From contig NZ_CAJVCE010000017.1 of the NCBI RefSeq assembly GCF_910594985.1, positions 62,001-126,000 of the forward strand: 64,000 bases of DNA. Direction: 5' to 3'. The notes beneath the pieces were generated by a model. The model did no database searches. It was not told the origin of the DNA and worked only from the letters and a program-made list of their open reading frames with translations. The number at the start of each line of letters is the position of its first letter. The first letter of the stretch is position 1. Positions 25,649-34,800 of this stretch are shown piece by piece. The position numbers and the translations under genes were made by a program. The DNA is from Paenibacillus allorhizosphaerae. Lineage in GTDB: Bacteria; Bacillota; Bacilli; Paenibacillales; NBRC-103111.

Positions 25649-26947
25649 TTAATTGCTCTGCCTAAGGTCCGTATCGGAAGTTCCGAGATCATCGGAATCG
25701 TACAGGCTGACGCTCGCGCCAAGCGACCGGAACGATCCGACGACATCTTCATACCCCCGCTCAATATGCTGCACTCCGGCGATCGTCGTCGTCCCTTCCG
25801 CCCTGAGCCCGGCAAGAATCAGGCAAATGCCCGCCCTGATATCCGAGGCATGGACGAGCGCGCCGTACAGCGGGCCGCCTCCTTTGATGCTGGCAACGCC
25901 GGAGCGCACCTTGATATCCGCGCCCATCCGCATAAGCTGGTAGGCGTGATTGAATCGGGCCGGGAAAATGCGCTCGCCGATAATGCTTTTGCCTTGCGCT
26001 TGGGTCAGCAGCGCGGTTAAGGGCTGCTGCAAATCGGTGGCAAAACCCGGATACATCGCCGTTCTTACCCTTGTCGCACGCAGCAAACCGGTGGAATGCG
26101 CGGTGATGGAATGCTCGTTCGATTCCACGTGCATGCCGATCTCACGCAGCTTGGCGATACAGGAGGAGAGATGCTCGGGGATGACATCCTCGACGGTAAC
26201 CGAGCCGCCGGCAACGCCCGCCGCCATCAGGAACGCGCCGGCAATCAGGCGATCCGGTATGACGGTATACGTGCAGCCGTGAAGTGCCGAGACGCCCTCG
26301 ATGCGGATCGTGTCGGTGCCCGCACCGGCAATTTTTGCACCCATTTGATTTAATAGATTGGCTGTGTCCGTCACTTCGGGATCGCGCGCCGCGTTCAGCA
26401 ATACCGTCGTTCCTTTCGCCCGGACCGCAGCCAGCATGACATTGATGGTCGCGCCGCTTGTGATCGTATCGAAATAGACGGTGGCGCCTTTCAACTCCGC
26501 CGCTTCCACCGTGTAATAACGATCGAAGAACGCAAACGTCGCACCCATCATCTGCAACGCTTTAATATGCTGGTCCATCGGCCGGTGGACGAAATCGTCT
26601 CCTCCCGGGTAACCGACGGATACTTTGCCGAATTTGGCCAGCAGGGAGCCGATGAAATAATAAGCGGTCCGGAACGAGGACGATTTTGCAGGCTCCAGCG
26701 CTGCGCCGTGAATCGATCTCGGATCGACATGAACCGCGCCTTCGGCATCGCGTTCGGTCTTCAGTCCGATTTCACGGCCGATCTCGTAAATGGTTCTTAA
26801 ATCGGCAATATCCGGTATGCCGAGCAGCGTCACCGGCTCATCCGCCAAGCATGCCGCCGCAAGCAGCGCGAGCGAGCTGTTTTTGGAGCCCGGTATTTTC
26901 ACGCTGCCGTAAAGGGGGGAGGATCGTTCCACCTTAATCGCTCTCAT
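25649..26947 (-). CDS. murA: MurA-type UDP-GlcNAc enolpyruvyl transferase with Asp in place of the active-site Cys
   Basis: Enolpyruvyl transferase of 432 residues that would join phosphoenolpyruvate to UDP-GlcNAc in the first committed step of peptidoglycan synthesis. Lys22 and Asn23 (PGSKNS), Arg in SFRTAYYFIG, the PGFATDLQ aspartate, the ARFNHAYQL arginine and the HIERGYEDV segment are all kept. The loop that usually reads PGGC is PGGD here (Asp117), the substitution that makes MurA of mycobacteria and chlamydiae insensitive to fosfomycin. AAGGAG supports the ATG at 26947, which overlaps the end of the upstream DeoR gene by 14 bases. Co-transcription with a DeoR regulator is unusual for a housekeeping murA, so this is probably an additional, regulated paralogue. 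Confidence 0.9.
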   Translation of the reverse strand: MRAIKVERSSPLYGSVKIPGSKNSSLALLAAACLADEPVTLLGIPDIADLRTIYEIGREIGLKTERDAEGAVHVDPRSIHGAALEPAKSSSFRTAYYFIGSLLAKFGKVSVGYPGGDDFVHRPMDQHIKALQMMGATFAFFDRYYTVEAAELKGATVYFDTITSGATINVMLAAVRAKGTTVLLNAARDPEVTDTANLLNQMGAKIAGAGTDTIRIEGVSALHGCTYTVIPDRLIAGAFLMAAGVAGGSVTVEDVIPEHLSSCIAKLREIGMHVESNEHSITAHSTGLLRATRVRTAMYPGFATDLQQPLTALLTQAQGKSIIGERIFPARFNHAYQLMRMGADIKVRSGVASIKGGGPLYGALVHASDIRAGICLILAGLRAEGTTTIAGVQHIERGYEDVVGSFRSLGASVSLYDSDDLGTSDTDLRQSN

Positions 26948-27746
26948 GGTTAGCTCCTTCGTTCGAATGTTCTTCATCCGCAAAAATCACTTTGACATTT
27001 CGGCTTTCGAATTCACGTATCGCTTTTTCCGGCGCTCCCTGATCGGTAATCATGAGCCCGATCTGGTGAAGCGGGATGGACGTCGCGAACATCTTCACGC
27101 CGATTTTCTCGTGCGGCGCAAGGCAAATGGTGCGCCGCGAAGCTTCGGCGACCGCGCGGGTAAAGGCCGCCCCTTCCGGCGTAGCCGTGCTGACGCCGCA
27201 TACGGAAATCCCGCCGCCGGTAACAAAGCCGATATCGAAATTGAACCTCCCGATCATTTCAAAGGCGATCGTATCGATGAGGTTGTCGGAAGAAGGCCGG
27301 AGCTTGCCGCCGACGAGATAAGCTTCCACATGCGGCCGGTTTCGAATCGATTCGGCGATGGCGAGGGAGTTCGTAACGACCGTAAACGGGATATCGTCCG
27401 GGAGATATTTCAGCATCCCGTAATGAATTCCGGCACCGCCGATAAAGACGGTATCATTCTCTTGAATATAGGAAGCAGCCAATTTGGAAATGCCGTTTTG
27501 ATGGGGAGCTCCGTTCCCGTACCTTGTCGACGGCGGCTGCGCCAGCTTGCGCACCTTGGGCAGCGGAGTCAAAGGAATCGCGCCTCCGTACGTTTTTTGC
27601 AGCAATCCCTGGTCCTCCATGATGGTCAGGTCCCGGCGAATGGAATCAATCGAAAGCTGAAACAGGGCAGCCAAATCTTTGGCGACGACCCTTCGGTCTT
27701 TGTCCAGCAGCTCCAAGATATGCTGCCGGCGTTCCTCAGCGAGCAT
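26934..27746 (-). CDS. DeoR family transcriptional regulator
   Basis: A 270-residue DeoR-type regulator. The N-terminal winged helix has the family pattern EERRQHILELLDKD and SIDSIRRDLTIMEDQGLL (about residues 4-45). The rest is the sugar-phosphate-sensing isomerase-like domain with FIGGAGIHYGMLKYLP and TVVTNSLAIA. GGAGG supports the ATG at 27746. It overlaps the downstream murA-type gene, so both come from one transcript. Its promoter region carries two near-identical 18-bp direct repeats, the likely operators for autoregulation and for control of the murA copy. The effector is probably a phosphorylated sugar or amino sugar. Confidence 0.9.
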   Translation of the reverse strand: MLAEERRQHILELLDKDRRVVAKDLAALFQLSIDSIRRDLTIMEDQGLLQKTYGGAIPLTPLPKVRKLAQPPSTRYGNGAPHQNGISKLAASYIQENDTVFIGGAGIHYGMLKYLPDDIPFTVVTNSLAIAESIRNRPHVEAYLVGGKLRPSSDNLIDTIAFEMIGRFNFDIGFVTGGGISVCGVSTATPEGAAFTRAVAEASRRTICLAPHEKIGVKMFATSIPLHQIGLMITDQGAPEKAIREFESRNVKVIFADEEHSNEGANHESD

Positions 27747-27789
27747 AACAAACCTCCGCACTTGGAATAATCATCCGTAATCTGCTACT

Positions 27790-27843
27790 ATCCTATTCCG
27801 TATTGTTCATGATTGTCAATGATTTTATTCCGATTGTTTCATG
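27790..27843 (-). promoter_or_regulatory. Promoter and direct-repeat operators of the DeoR-murA pair
   Basis: On the minus strand TTGACA (27819-27814) and TAGGAT (27795-27790) with an 18-base spacer form a promoter. Two direct repeats, TATTCCGTATTGTTCATG (27794-27811) and TATTCCGATTGTTTCATG (27826-27843, plus-strand sense), start 32 bases apart, three helical turns, on either side of the -35. DeoR family proteins commonly bind such repeats. Confidence 0.65.
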
Positions 27844-28023
27844 GTTTTTAATCTTTGACTCCATCAAGATCGGCAAAAGCAGATGTTTTTCGGCGCCGGA
27901 ACGTTCATTCTTTGAATTGTTTTCGCCATTGTGCAGGAAAACTTCCTTCTAATAGTGAATGTATGTAATGGTTCCATATTTTGCGTGTGCGAAAAATGAA
28001 AAAAAGATCAAGGAGGATTTGCG

Positions 28024-28884
28024 TTGAGTACGGTACATACTGATGTCAAGTACGGAAAGCATGAACGAAACGTGCTGGACGTTTACTTGGCGGACTCCGC
28101 TTCCGGAGAAAAGACGCCGGCGGTCATATTTCTTCACGGCGGCGGCTATATGAACGGGGATAAGAGCGCTGTGCGGTCCAGAGAGCTTTTTTCGATATGT
28201 ATGGAGGCGGGCATTACCGTCATCTCCGGCAATTACCGGTTCATTTCGAGCGATCCGTTCCCGGCTCCGATGCAGGACGGCACGAGAATCATTCAGTTCG
28301 TACGATACATGGCGGAAGAATGGAATATTGACCCTGATAAAATCGCGGTCTCCGGCTCTTCAGCAGGTGCGCACATCGTCTTGTGGAACGGGATGAAGGG
28401 CGATTTGTCCCATCCGGAATCCAATGATCCGATCGAACGCTGCTCTTCGGCCGTGTCCGCCATCATTACGTTCGACGGGCAAGTGACGAAGGATCAGCAT
28501 TTTTATAAGGAGCATTATTTGGGGGACAAGCTGCAGCCGAACATATGCCTGTACTACGGCATCGATCACCCCGACCGGCTGGAGGATCCCGACATTCGCA
28601 AGCTGTCCTACGAAGCGTCCGCAATCAATTTTGTGACGCCGGAGGCGCCGCCGGTGTTTACTTGGTTTAACATCGACTTCGGTCCGGTGCCGATTCCGGA
28701 GGATACGCCGATCTCGCAAGTCATTCATCATCCGCTTCACGGCTACACGTTGAAAAAAGTGATGGACAGCTACGGCCGGCCGTGTTTGTTCCGCCACGCG
28801 GGAGATCCGCTCAAGGATGGCGAGCTGCTGCAGTTTTTGAACGATTCATTCCGTCAGCAGGTTGGCGAAAGCGGAGGCAAGTAA
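28024..28884 (+). CDS. Alpha/beta hydrolase, HGGG-type esterase
   Basis: A 286-residue hydrolase of the hormone-sensitive lipase/carboxylesterase type. The oxyanion motif is FLHGGGYMNGD (about residues 38-48), the nucleophile Ser is in the elbow VSGSSAGAHIV near 119, and HGY near the C-terminus probably holds the catalytic His. There is no signal peptide. TTG at 28024 is used as start with AGGAGG 7 bases upstream. Its location in a glycan region suggests a deacylase for esterified sugars, by inference only. It is divergent from the DeoR-murA pair and may share their regulatory region. Confidence 0.85.
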   Translation: MSTVHTDVKYGKHERNVLDVYLADSASGEKTPAVIFLHGGGYMNGDKSAVRSRELFSICMEAGITVISGNYRFISSDPFPAPMQDGTRIIQFVRYMAEEWNIDPDKIAVSGSSAGAHIVLWNGMKGDLSHPESNDPIERCSSAVSAIITFDGQVTKDQHFYKEHYLGDKLQPNICLYYGIDHPDRLEDPDIRKLSYEASAINFVTPEAPPVFTWFNIDFGPVPIPEDTPISQVIHHPLHGYTLKKVMDSYGRPCLFRHAGDPLKDGELLQFLNDSFRQQVGESGGK

Positions 28885-28898
28885 CGCTCTGCACCAAC

Positions 28899-28943
28899 AA
28901 GAAGCCCCTTTACAGCTGCTATAGCGGCTATAAAGGGGCTTGA
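28899..28943. terminator. Bidirectional terminator between esterase and yitT-type genes
   Basis: AAGCCCCTTTA (28902-28912) and TAAAGGGGCTT (28931-28941) form a perfect 11-bp stem between convergent genes. The U-tract is weak on both strands. Confidence 0.65.
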
Positions 28944-28956
28944 TGTATTCATACAG

Positions 28957-29853
28957 CTAGTGTATGTCTTTCTTCTTGAACCGTCCGCCTTTGACGTCAT
29001 GGATATTGCCGATGGCCAGAAACGCTCTGGGATCCAGCTCATCCACGATCGACTTCAGCTTCGCTTCCTCCAGGCGCGTAATCACGCTGAAAATGACTTT
29101 TTTATTGTCCCCGGTAAAGGCGCCTTCCCCGTTCAAATACGTTACGCCGCGGCCTAGCCGGTACGTGATCGCATCGCCGATTTTCTCATGCTCGTCGCTA
29201 ATAATCCATACCGATTTGGACTGGTCCAATCCTTCGATCGTAATATCGATCATTTTGAAAGCAATGTAGTAAGCGATCAATGAGTACATGGCATGGTCCC
29301 AGCCGAACACGAAACCGGCGCTGCTAAGAATGAAAAAGTTGAAAAACATGACGATTTCGCCGACGGAAAACGGCGTCTTCTTGCTGAATACGATAGCGAC
29401 GATTTCCGTGCCGTCGAGCGAGCCGCCCGCGCGGATGACAAGACCTACGCCGATCCCGAGAATGATGCCGCCGAATACGGCCGCGAGCAGCGGATCGATC
29501 GTGAGGGGTGCCACCTTATGCATCAGCGATGTCCCGATCGACATAATGACGACGGAGAACAGCGTCGATATCGCGAACGTTTTCCCGATTTGCTTGTAGC
29601 CGATCAGCAAAAACGGCAAGTTCAGCACGATGAGAAAAACGCCGAGCGGAAGATGGAGTAGATGCGATAAAATAATGGATATCCCTGTTATTCCGCCGTC
29701 AATAATGCGGTTTGGTACAAGAAATATTTCCAGACCGATCGAAAATAGAACCGATCCGGCGAGCATGATGAATGCGCGTTGTAAAAATTTGCTCCGGGTC
29801 ACCTTCTGGTGCTGAGCCAATTGTTCGTTTTGCAAAGTGGCGTTGCTATTCAT
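28957..29853 (-). CDS. YitT family membrane protein
   Basis: A 298-residue membrane protein of the YitT/DUF161 plus DUF2179 type. About five to six membrane segments occupy residues 25-190; FLVPNRIIDGGITGISIIL and IRAGGSLDGTEIVAIV are family hallmarks. A cytoplasmic DUF2179 domain (about 205-290) ends with AFLAIGNIHDVKGGRFKKK, the typical YitT C-terminus. Function is not established. The ATG at 29853 has GAGGGA upstream; the longer frame to 29901 has no such signal. Monocistronic in appearance. Confidence 0.9.
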   Translation of the reverse strand: MNSNATLQNEQLAQHQKVTRSKFLQRAFIMLAGSVLFSIGLEIFLVPNRIIDGGITGISIILSHLLHLPLGVFLIVLNLPFLLIGYKQIGKTFAISTLFSVVIMSIGTSLMHKVAPLTIDPLLAAVFGGIILGIGVGLVIRAGGSLDGTEIVAIVFSKKTPFSVGEIVMFFNFFILSSAGFVFGWDHAMYSLIAYYIAFKMIDITIEGLDQSKSVWIISDEHEKIGDAITYRLGRGVTYLNGEGAFTGDNKKVIFSVITRLEEAKLKSIVDELDPRAFLAIGNIHDVKGGRFKKKDIH

Positions 29854-29906
29854 GGAAGTCCCTCTTTTCCAACTCAATCTTGATTTGTGGTTTCTGGACA
29901 TGCTTC

Positions 29907-30257
29907 CTAAGAAACCACGTAGACCGAGGTGAATTTAAGAGGAGCGAGCATTCGCCTTTTCAATATTTCGCGCGCCCTGGAATGCAAGAAAAATATAAAA
30001 ACGACATATAACGAAAGATAATATTTTTTATTATCGTATTCGTGCTGCAAGAGCGAAGGCTTTTGGACGTATACCGAAACTTTGGCCGGTACGGGCTCCG
30101 CATGCATGAAAGCCGGGGTATCGGCGGCTTGACCTAGTACGCTTTCCTCGAACGGGAAATGCTGCGATATGGGGGGAGTGAGCGGGAACAGGAAGAAGAT
30201 GATCGTGATCCATACGAGAACGACCCAATGACGACGATGACGTGAAGCGTTATGCAA
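29907..30257 (-). CDS. Small two-helix membrane protein of unknown function
   Basis: The frame can be read as 116 residues from TTG at 30257, which has GGAGGG 7 bases upstream. Two hydrophobic segments are visible (HWVVLVWITIIFFLFPLTPP and YYLSLYVVFIFFLHSRA), separated by about 55 polar residues that would lie outside the membrane. The C-terminus is basic (ILKRRMLAPLKFTS), consistent with a cytoplasmic tail. I do not recognise the family. It precedes the yitT-type gene by about 50 bases on the same strand and may be co-transcribed with it. Longer frames to 30308 have no ribosome site. Confidence 0.55.
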   Translation of the reverse strand: MHNASRHRRHWVVLVWITIIFFLFPLTPPISQHFPFEESVLGQAADTPAFMHAEPVPAKVSVYVQKPSLLQHEYDNKKYYLSLYVVFIFFLHSRAREILKRRMLAPLKFTSVYVVS

Positions 30258-30438
30258 AGAGGAACCCTCCATTCGCGTGAAACCAAATGAATGTTTGCAT
30301 TGTAGCACTTCACGAATGTCCAGTCAAACCTTCTGTGGGCGATTGCCGGCAAAAAGCTTCAATTGGCAATAGAGTGATTTTATGAGAGGGAGCATGAGGG
30401 GAAATAGCGTATCATTTTAATGGAAAGAGGGGATTTGC

Positions 30439-31692
30439 ATGGCCGCGTTTCAGACCATAAAACCGACCGCAAGGCAGCTTGCTTATCAATCGTGGGAGTT
30501 CGGACTGTTTTTGCATTTCGGGCTACGCACGTTTTATGAAGGGTACCGCGACTTCGATCCAAGGCCGATGTCGCCTGAGGCTTTCCATCCCGAGAAGCTC
30601 GACTGCGAGCAGTGGATCGGCGCGGCCAAAGCGGCGGGCATGCAGTATGCGGTGCTGACTGCAAAGCATCACGACGGGTTTTCCAACTGGCCGTCGGCTT
30701 ATTCGGATTTTACCGTGGCGCAATCTCCATGGGAAGAAGGCAAAGGCGACGTTATCCGGGAATTCGTGGACGCTTGCCGGAAGTACGATGTGAAGCCTGG
30801 TCTCTACTATTCGCCGTATGACGGTTCGGCCGGCTTCTATAATCAGGATGCGCAAGCTTATGACGATTACTTCGTGAATCAAATTACAGAGCTTTTGACC
30901 GGATACGGGACCATCGACGTTCTCTGGTTCGACGGGTGCGGTTCGGAAGGCCATGAATACGATTGGAAGCGGATTATCGGCGAAATTCGCAGGCTGCAGT
31001 CCGAAATTCTCATATTCAACATGGGCGATCCGGATTTCCGCTGGGTCGGTAACGAAGACGGCATCGCGCCCGTACCTTGCTGGAACGTAACCGATGCGAC
31101 CGAGATATCCATCCTGACCGACGAGCGGGAGAGGCTGGAAGGCGGGCTGTGGCTGCCGGCGGAATGCGATGTGCAGATGCGCGCTAACTGGTTTTACAGC
31201 GACAGCGACGAGCATACGGTGAAAAGCGTGGAGGAACTGATGGGCATCTACTACAGTTCGGTTGGCCGAGGAGCAAACTTGCTGCTGAATATCGGCCCGG
31301 ACCGGGAAGGCGTTCTTCCGGAAAAGGATACGCAGCGGCTGCTCGAATTCGGGAATGAAATTCGCCGCCGCTTTGGCAAACCGTTTGCCGCACTCGATCC
31401 GAGCGAATCTGAAAACGGTAGGTGGACGTATACGACGGCGGAACCGCAGCTGCTGGACCATGTCGTCATTCAGGAGGATTTGACGAACGGCGAGTGCGTG
31501 CGCCGCTTCAAGCTCACCGTCATCACCGCCAAATCCCGCCGTCCGTTTACCGTTTATGAAGGTACGAACATAGGCCATAAGGCGATTGTACGTCTGCCCG
31601 CCATGAAAGTCCGCGGGGTCATGCTCGAGGTAACGGAGAGCGTCGGCGTCCCGGCGATCCGCAGTCTTTCGTTCCATTACGTTGGGCGTTAG
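30439..31692 (+). CDS. GH29 alpha-L-fucosidase
   Basis: Retaining alpha-L-fucosidase, 417 residues. The barrel begins WEFGLFLHFGL, contains the conserved HHDGFSNWPS (about 77-86) and the nucleophile Asp165 in IDVLWFDGCGSEG. LLLNIGPDREG near 275-285 is also characteristic. A short C-terminal part replaces the full beta-sandwich. There is no signal peptide, so it would release L-fucose from imported oligosaccharides. GAGGGG lies before the ATG. Monocistronic; the fucose isomerase gene at 52438 would be a natural downstream partner although far away. Confidence 0.9.
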   Translation: MAAFQTIKPTARQLAYQSWEFGLFLHFGLRTFYEGYRDFDPRPMSPEAFHPEKLDCEQWIGAAKAAGMQYAVLTAKHHDGFSNWPSAYSDFTVAQSPWEEGKGDVIREFVDACRKYDVKPGLYYSPYDGSAGFYNQDAQAYDDYFVNQITELLTGYGTIDVLWFDGCGSEGHEYDWKRIIGEIRRLQSEILIFNMGDPDFRWVGNEDGIAPVPCWNVTDATEISILTDERERLEGGLWLPAECDVQMRANWFYSDSDEHTVKSVEELMGIYYSSVGRGANLLLNIGPDREGVLPEKDTQRLLEFGNEIRRRFGKPFAALDPSESENGRWTYTTAEPQLLDHVVIQEDLTNGECVRRFKLTVITAKSRRPFTVYEGTNIGHKAIVRLPAMKVRGVMLEVTESVGVPAIRSLSFHYVGR

Positions 31693-31781
31693 TAATTAAA
31701 AGAGGAAAAGGAAGATATGCTTTTTCAAATTGAAGGCATGTCATCGAAAAATCGGTTCTTTTAGAATATAGCTATCCCCGG

Positions 31782-31795
31782 TGATAGCGCTTACT
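31782..31795 (+). promoter_or_regulatory. cre-like site upstream of the 2014-residue protein gene
   Basis: TGATAGCGCTTACT matches the CcpA cre consensus (TGWNANCGNTNNCA) at all but the last base, 69 bases before the ATG. The core GTGATAGCGCT recurs, on the opposite strand, at the palindrome near 20619. Carbon catabolite control is the likely meaning. Confidence 0.45.
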
Positions 31796-31863
31796 TTTGC
31801 GATTGCATCCGATGGGGAAATTTCGGATTCGTTCGAATCTACTACCGAAAGGATGTGTAACCG

Positions 31864-34800
31864 ATGAATCGGAGCAAAAAGGCTGTTGCCGGGCTGTTAG
31901 TGTGGTGTCTGGTGCTGTATTTGCTCGCGCCGCTCGACTTTGAGCGCGCGGCGCATGCCGCAGGCGATGTGATCGTCATCGATAACGGCGACCCCGGGTA
32001 TGCCGAGTTTAACGTGGCGCCTACCGGAAGCTGGGCCGTAAGCTCGCTGAACGGCGCATCGCCGAGCGGAGGGTCGCGGATTGCGACAGGGCAAGGAAAC
32101 TATGCGACATGGACGCCGCAATTGACGGCGGGAAGCTACAGGGTGTTGGTGTATAAAATCGTGCGGCCCACGGCGTCGACCGGCGATCCGGCCGTGAAAA
32201 TCGATGTCGTGCACAGCGGCACGACCGATACGCAAACCCATAATTACGCGCAAGGGACATCGGGCTGGATCGATTTGGGCGTATTCGCTTTTGCGGGCAC
32301 GGGCGGGGAGTTTGTAAAAGCGACCCGGGTTACCGCTAACGGCAACGGCATCTACACGCATGCGGACGCCGTGAAGTTCGAGCGGATTGCCGTTAGCGCC
32401 AATGCGGATTTGGCGGAGCTGAGTCTAAATACAGGGCCGCTCACGCCTTCGTTCTCACCGACGGTGACGTCCTACACGTATACCGTATCGCAGGAGACGG
32501 CCTCGGTTCAGCTGACGGCCAGAGCGGCCGACGCCGCTGCGTCCGTGAAGGTGAACGGTACGGCGGCGGTTGGCGGGGTACCTGTAACCGTTCCCGTACA
32601 AGTCGGGCAAACGGCGATCGGCGTCACGGTGACGTCGTCGGACGGATCGGCGACGAGATCATACGCGATCAGCGTCACAAGGCCGGCTCCGGTATCCGGC
32701 AACGCGTCGCTGAGCGGGCTTGCCTTGAGCGCCGGGGAGCTGACGCCGACGTTTGCGCCGGATACGCTCGCTTACTCGGCTTCGGTGCCGCTGGAGAAAG
32801 ACAGCGTGATCGTCACGCCGACCGCCGGCGATCCGGGCGCACACATTACCGTGAACGGCACGGCTGTAATGAGCGGCACCGATTCCGCGCCGTTACCGCT
32901 GCAGGTCGGCTACAATGCCGTGAACGTCAAGGTGACGGCGCAGGACGGCAGCACAAGCCGGGATTACGCCGTTACCGTTACTCGGCAAACGTACAATACG
33001 TATATCCTTGATCATGGGGACCCGGGCTATGCAGAGAGCGGCACATGGAGCTCTTCCACTACGGTCAAAGGCTACGCGAACAGCGCCAGCCGCTATACGA
33101 CCGTTGTGAACTCATCGATTACATGGCGACCGAACGTAACGGCGGGCCAAGTAAAAGTTTCCTATTATAAAGTGAATTGGCCGGACAAAGCCGACCCGAG
33201 AGTAAAGGTCGACATCGTTCATAACGGAAAGACGGACACGGTGTACGTCGATTTGACTCCCGCAACCTCGGGCTGGGTCGAGCTTGGGGAGTACGACTTC
33301 GCCGGCGAAGGAAGCGAATACGTGAAGCTGACGCGCATCAGCGCAAGCGGCAGCGTGATTTATACGCGGGCGGACGCGGTCAAGTTCGAGGGGGCCGTCA
33401 GCCGCAAGCCGCAGACGGACGTTCCGCTTCGCAGCCGTACGCTTGACGGGCTCGCTTACGCGGAGAAAGCGACGCTGCAAAATGCCGACTACAAAGTCGT
33501 CTTTCACGAAGCGGCGTGGAATCAAGGCGGCACCGTCGTCCGCGACGTATACGTACGGACGGACAGCGGCTTGACGCTGCTCAACACGCCGCAGGAGCGG
33601 CTGCACGAGCAGTGGGTCGTATTGACGGGAACGGGCGGCTCCCGCAGCAATTATTACGAGACGATGACACCGGACTGGGTGACGTTTAACGAATTCTCGC
33701 AACTTGATGCGAATACCGTGCAGCTGCGGGATACGCGCAATCCGGACAAATACACGCTCAAGGTGACATGGAGCTTGGCCAAGGCAAAGCCTGAAGTGAC
33801 CTACGAGTTGACGCCGGGGCGCGACGGCGATTATATCGTCGGGTACCAGTCGTTTACGTCGGAAGACGAATCGGCCGTTCAAGAGGTGCTGAGCGGCGCG
33901 CGCAACCACGCCAAAATGACCGGCAACGTCGAATCGACCGGGCTGTACGAGTTGACCTCGCCGATGGCGCTGGTGGAGAAGCCGATCGAAGGCGCTTCGT
34001 ACACGTACGGCATCTATATACCGGCGGCGCAGCTTCCGCTCGAATTCGAGCCGGTCGGGGCGACGAATCAGCGGCTCGGCATGAGCCTCATCAACAACGA
34101 AGGCAAAGTACAGCCGATACTGTACGCGCCGCAGCTCGGCACCAAGTCGAAGCTGAAGGCCGGCATACCTTACTCGTTCACGCTCGGGCTGACGGCTTCC
34201 AAGACGTCGACCTATGAAGCTTACCGCACGCTGCTTCGTGACGAATACGGCTACACCGCTTACCGCCAAAACGTGCAGGGGCGATCGCTCACCGACGCGG
34301 TCTTCAACATGATCGATCTGCTCAAAATCGATCCGCCTGAAGACGACTCCGTGAGGTACGTACCGAACCTGAGCGGATGGTGGAGCCGTGCCAAAGGCTT
34401 TATCGACATCGAAAATAACAATTCGATCCGAACGACCGCCAGCTCGATTATGCTGGGCGCGTATTATTTGACGACGGACAGTGAATTGTATGACAAAAGA
34501 GCCCTGCCGATGCTGGAGCACGGCGTTTCCCGCAATGAGCGCGGATGGTCGCCTACGAAAGATCCGGTGTACGGCAACGAATCGTTATGGAAAATGAACG
34601 CGGTACCGTTCGACGTGACGACGATATCCACGTTTTACGACATGCTGCGCGGCCAAAACGGAGGGCTGTATAAGCTCGGCCAGCAAGAGTACACGTTCCG
34701 CGATCCGGATCAATATGCGCGCGGGCCGGTGATTCAGCCGCTCATGATGTACCGGATGACGGGGGAAACGCGTTATTTGGACGCGGCCAAGACGGCGGCG

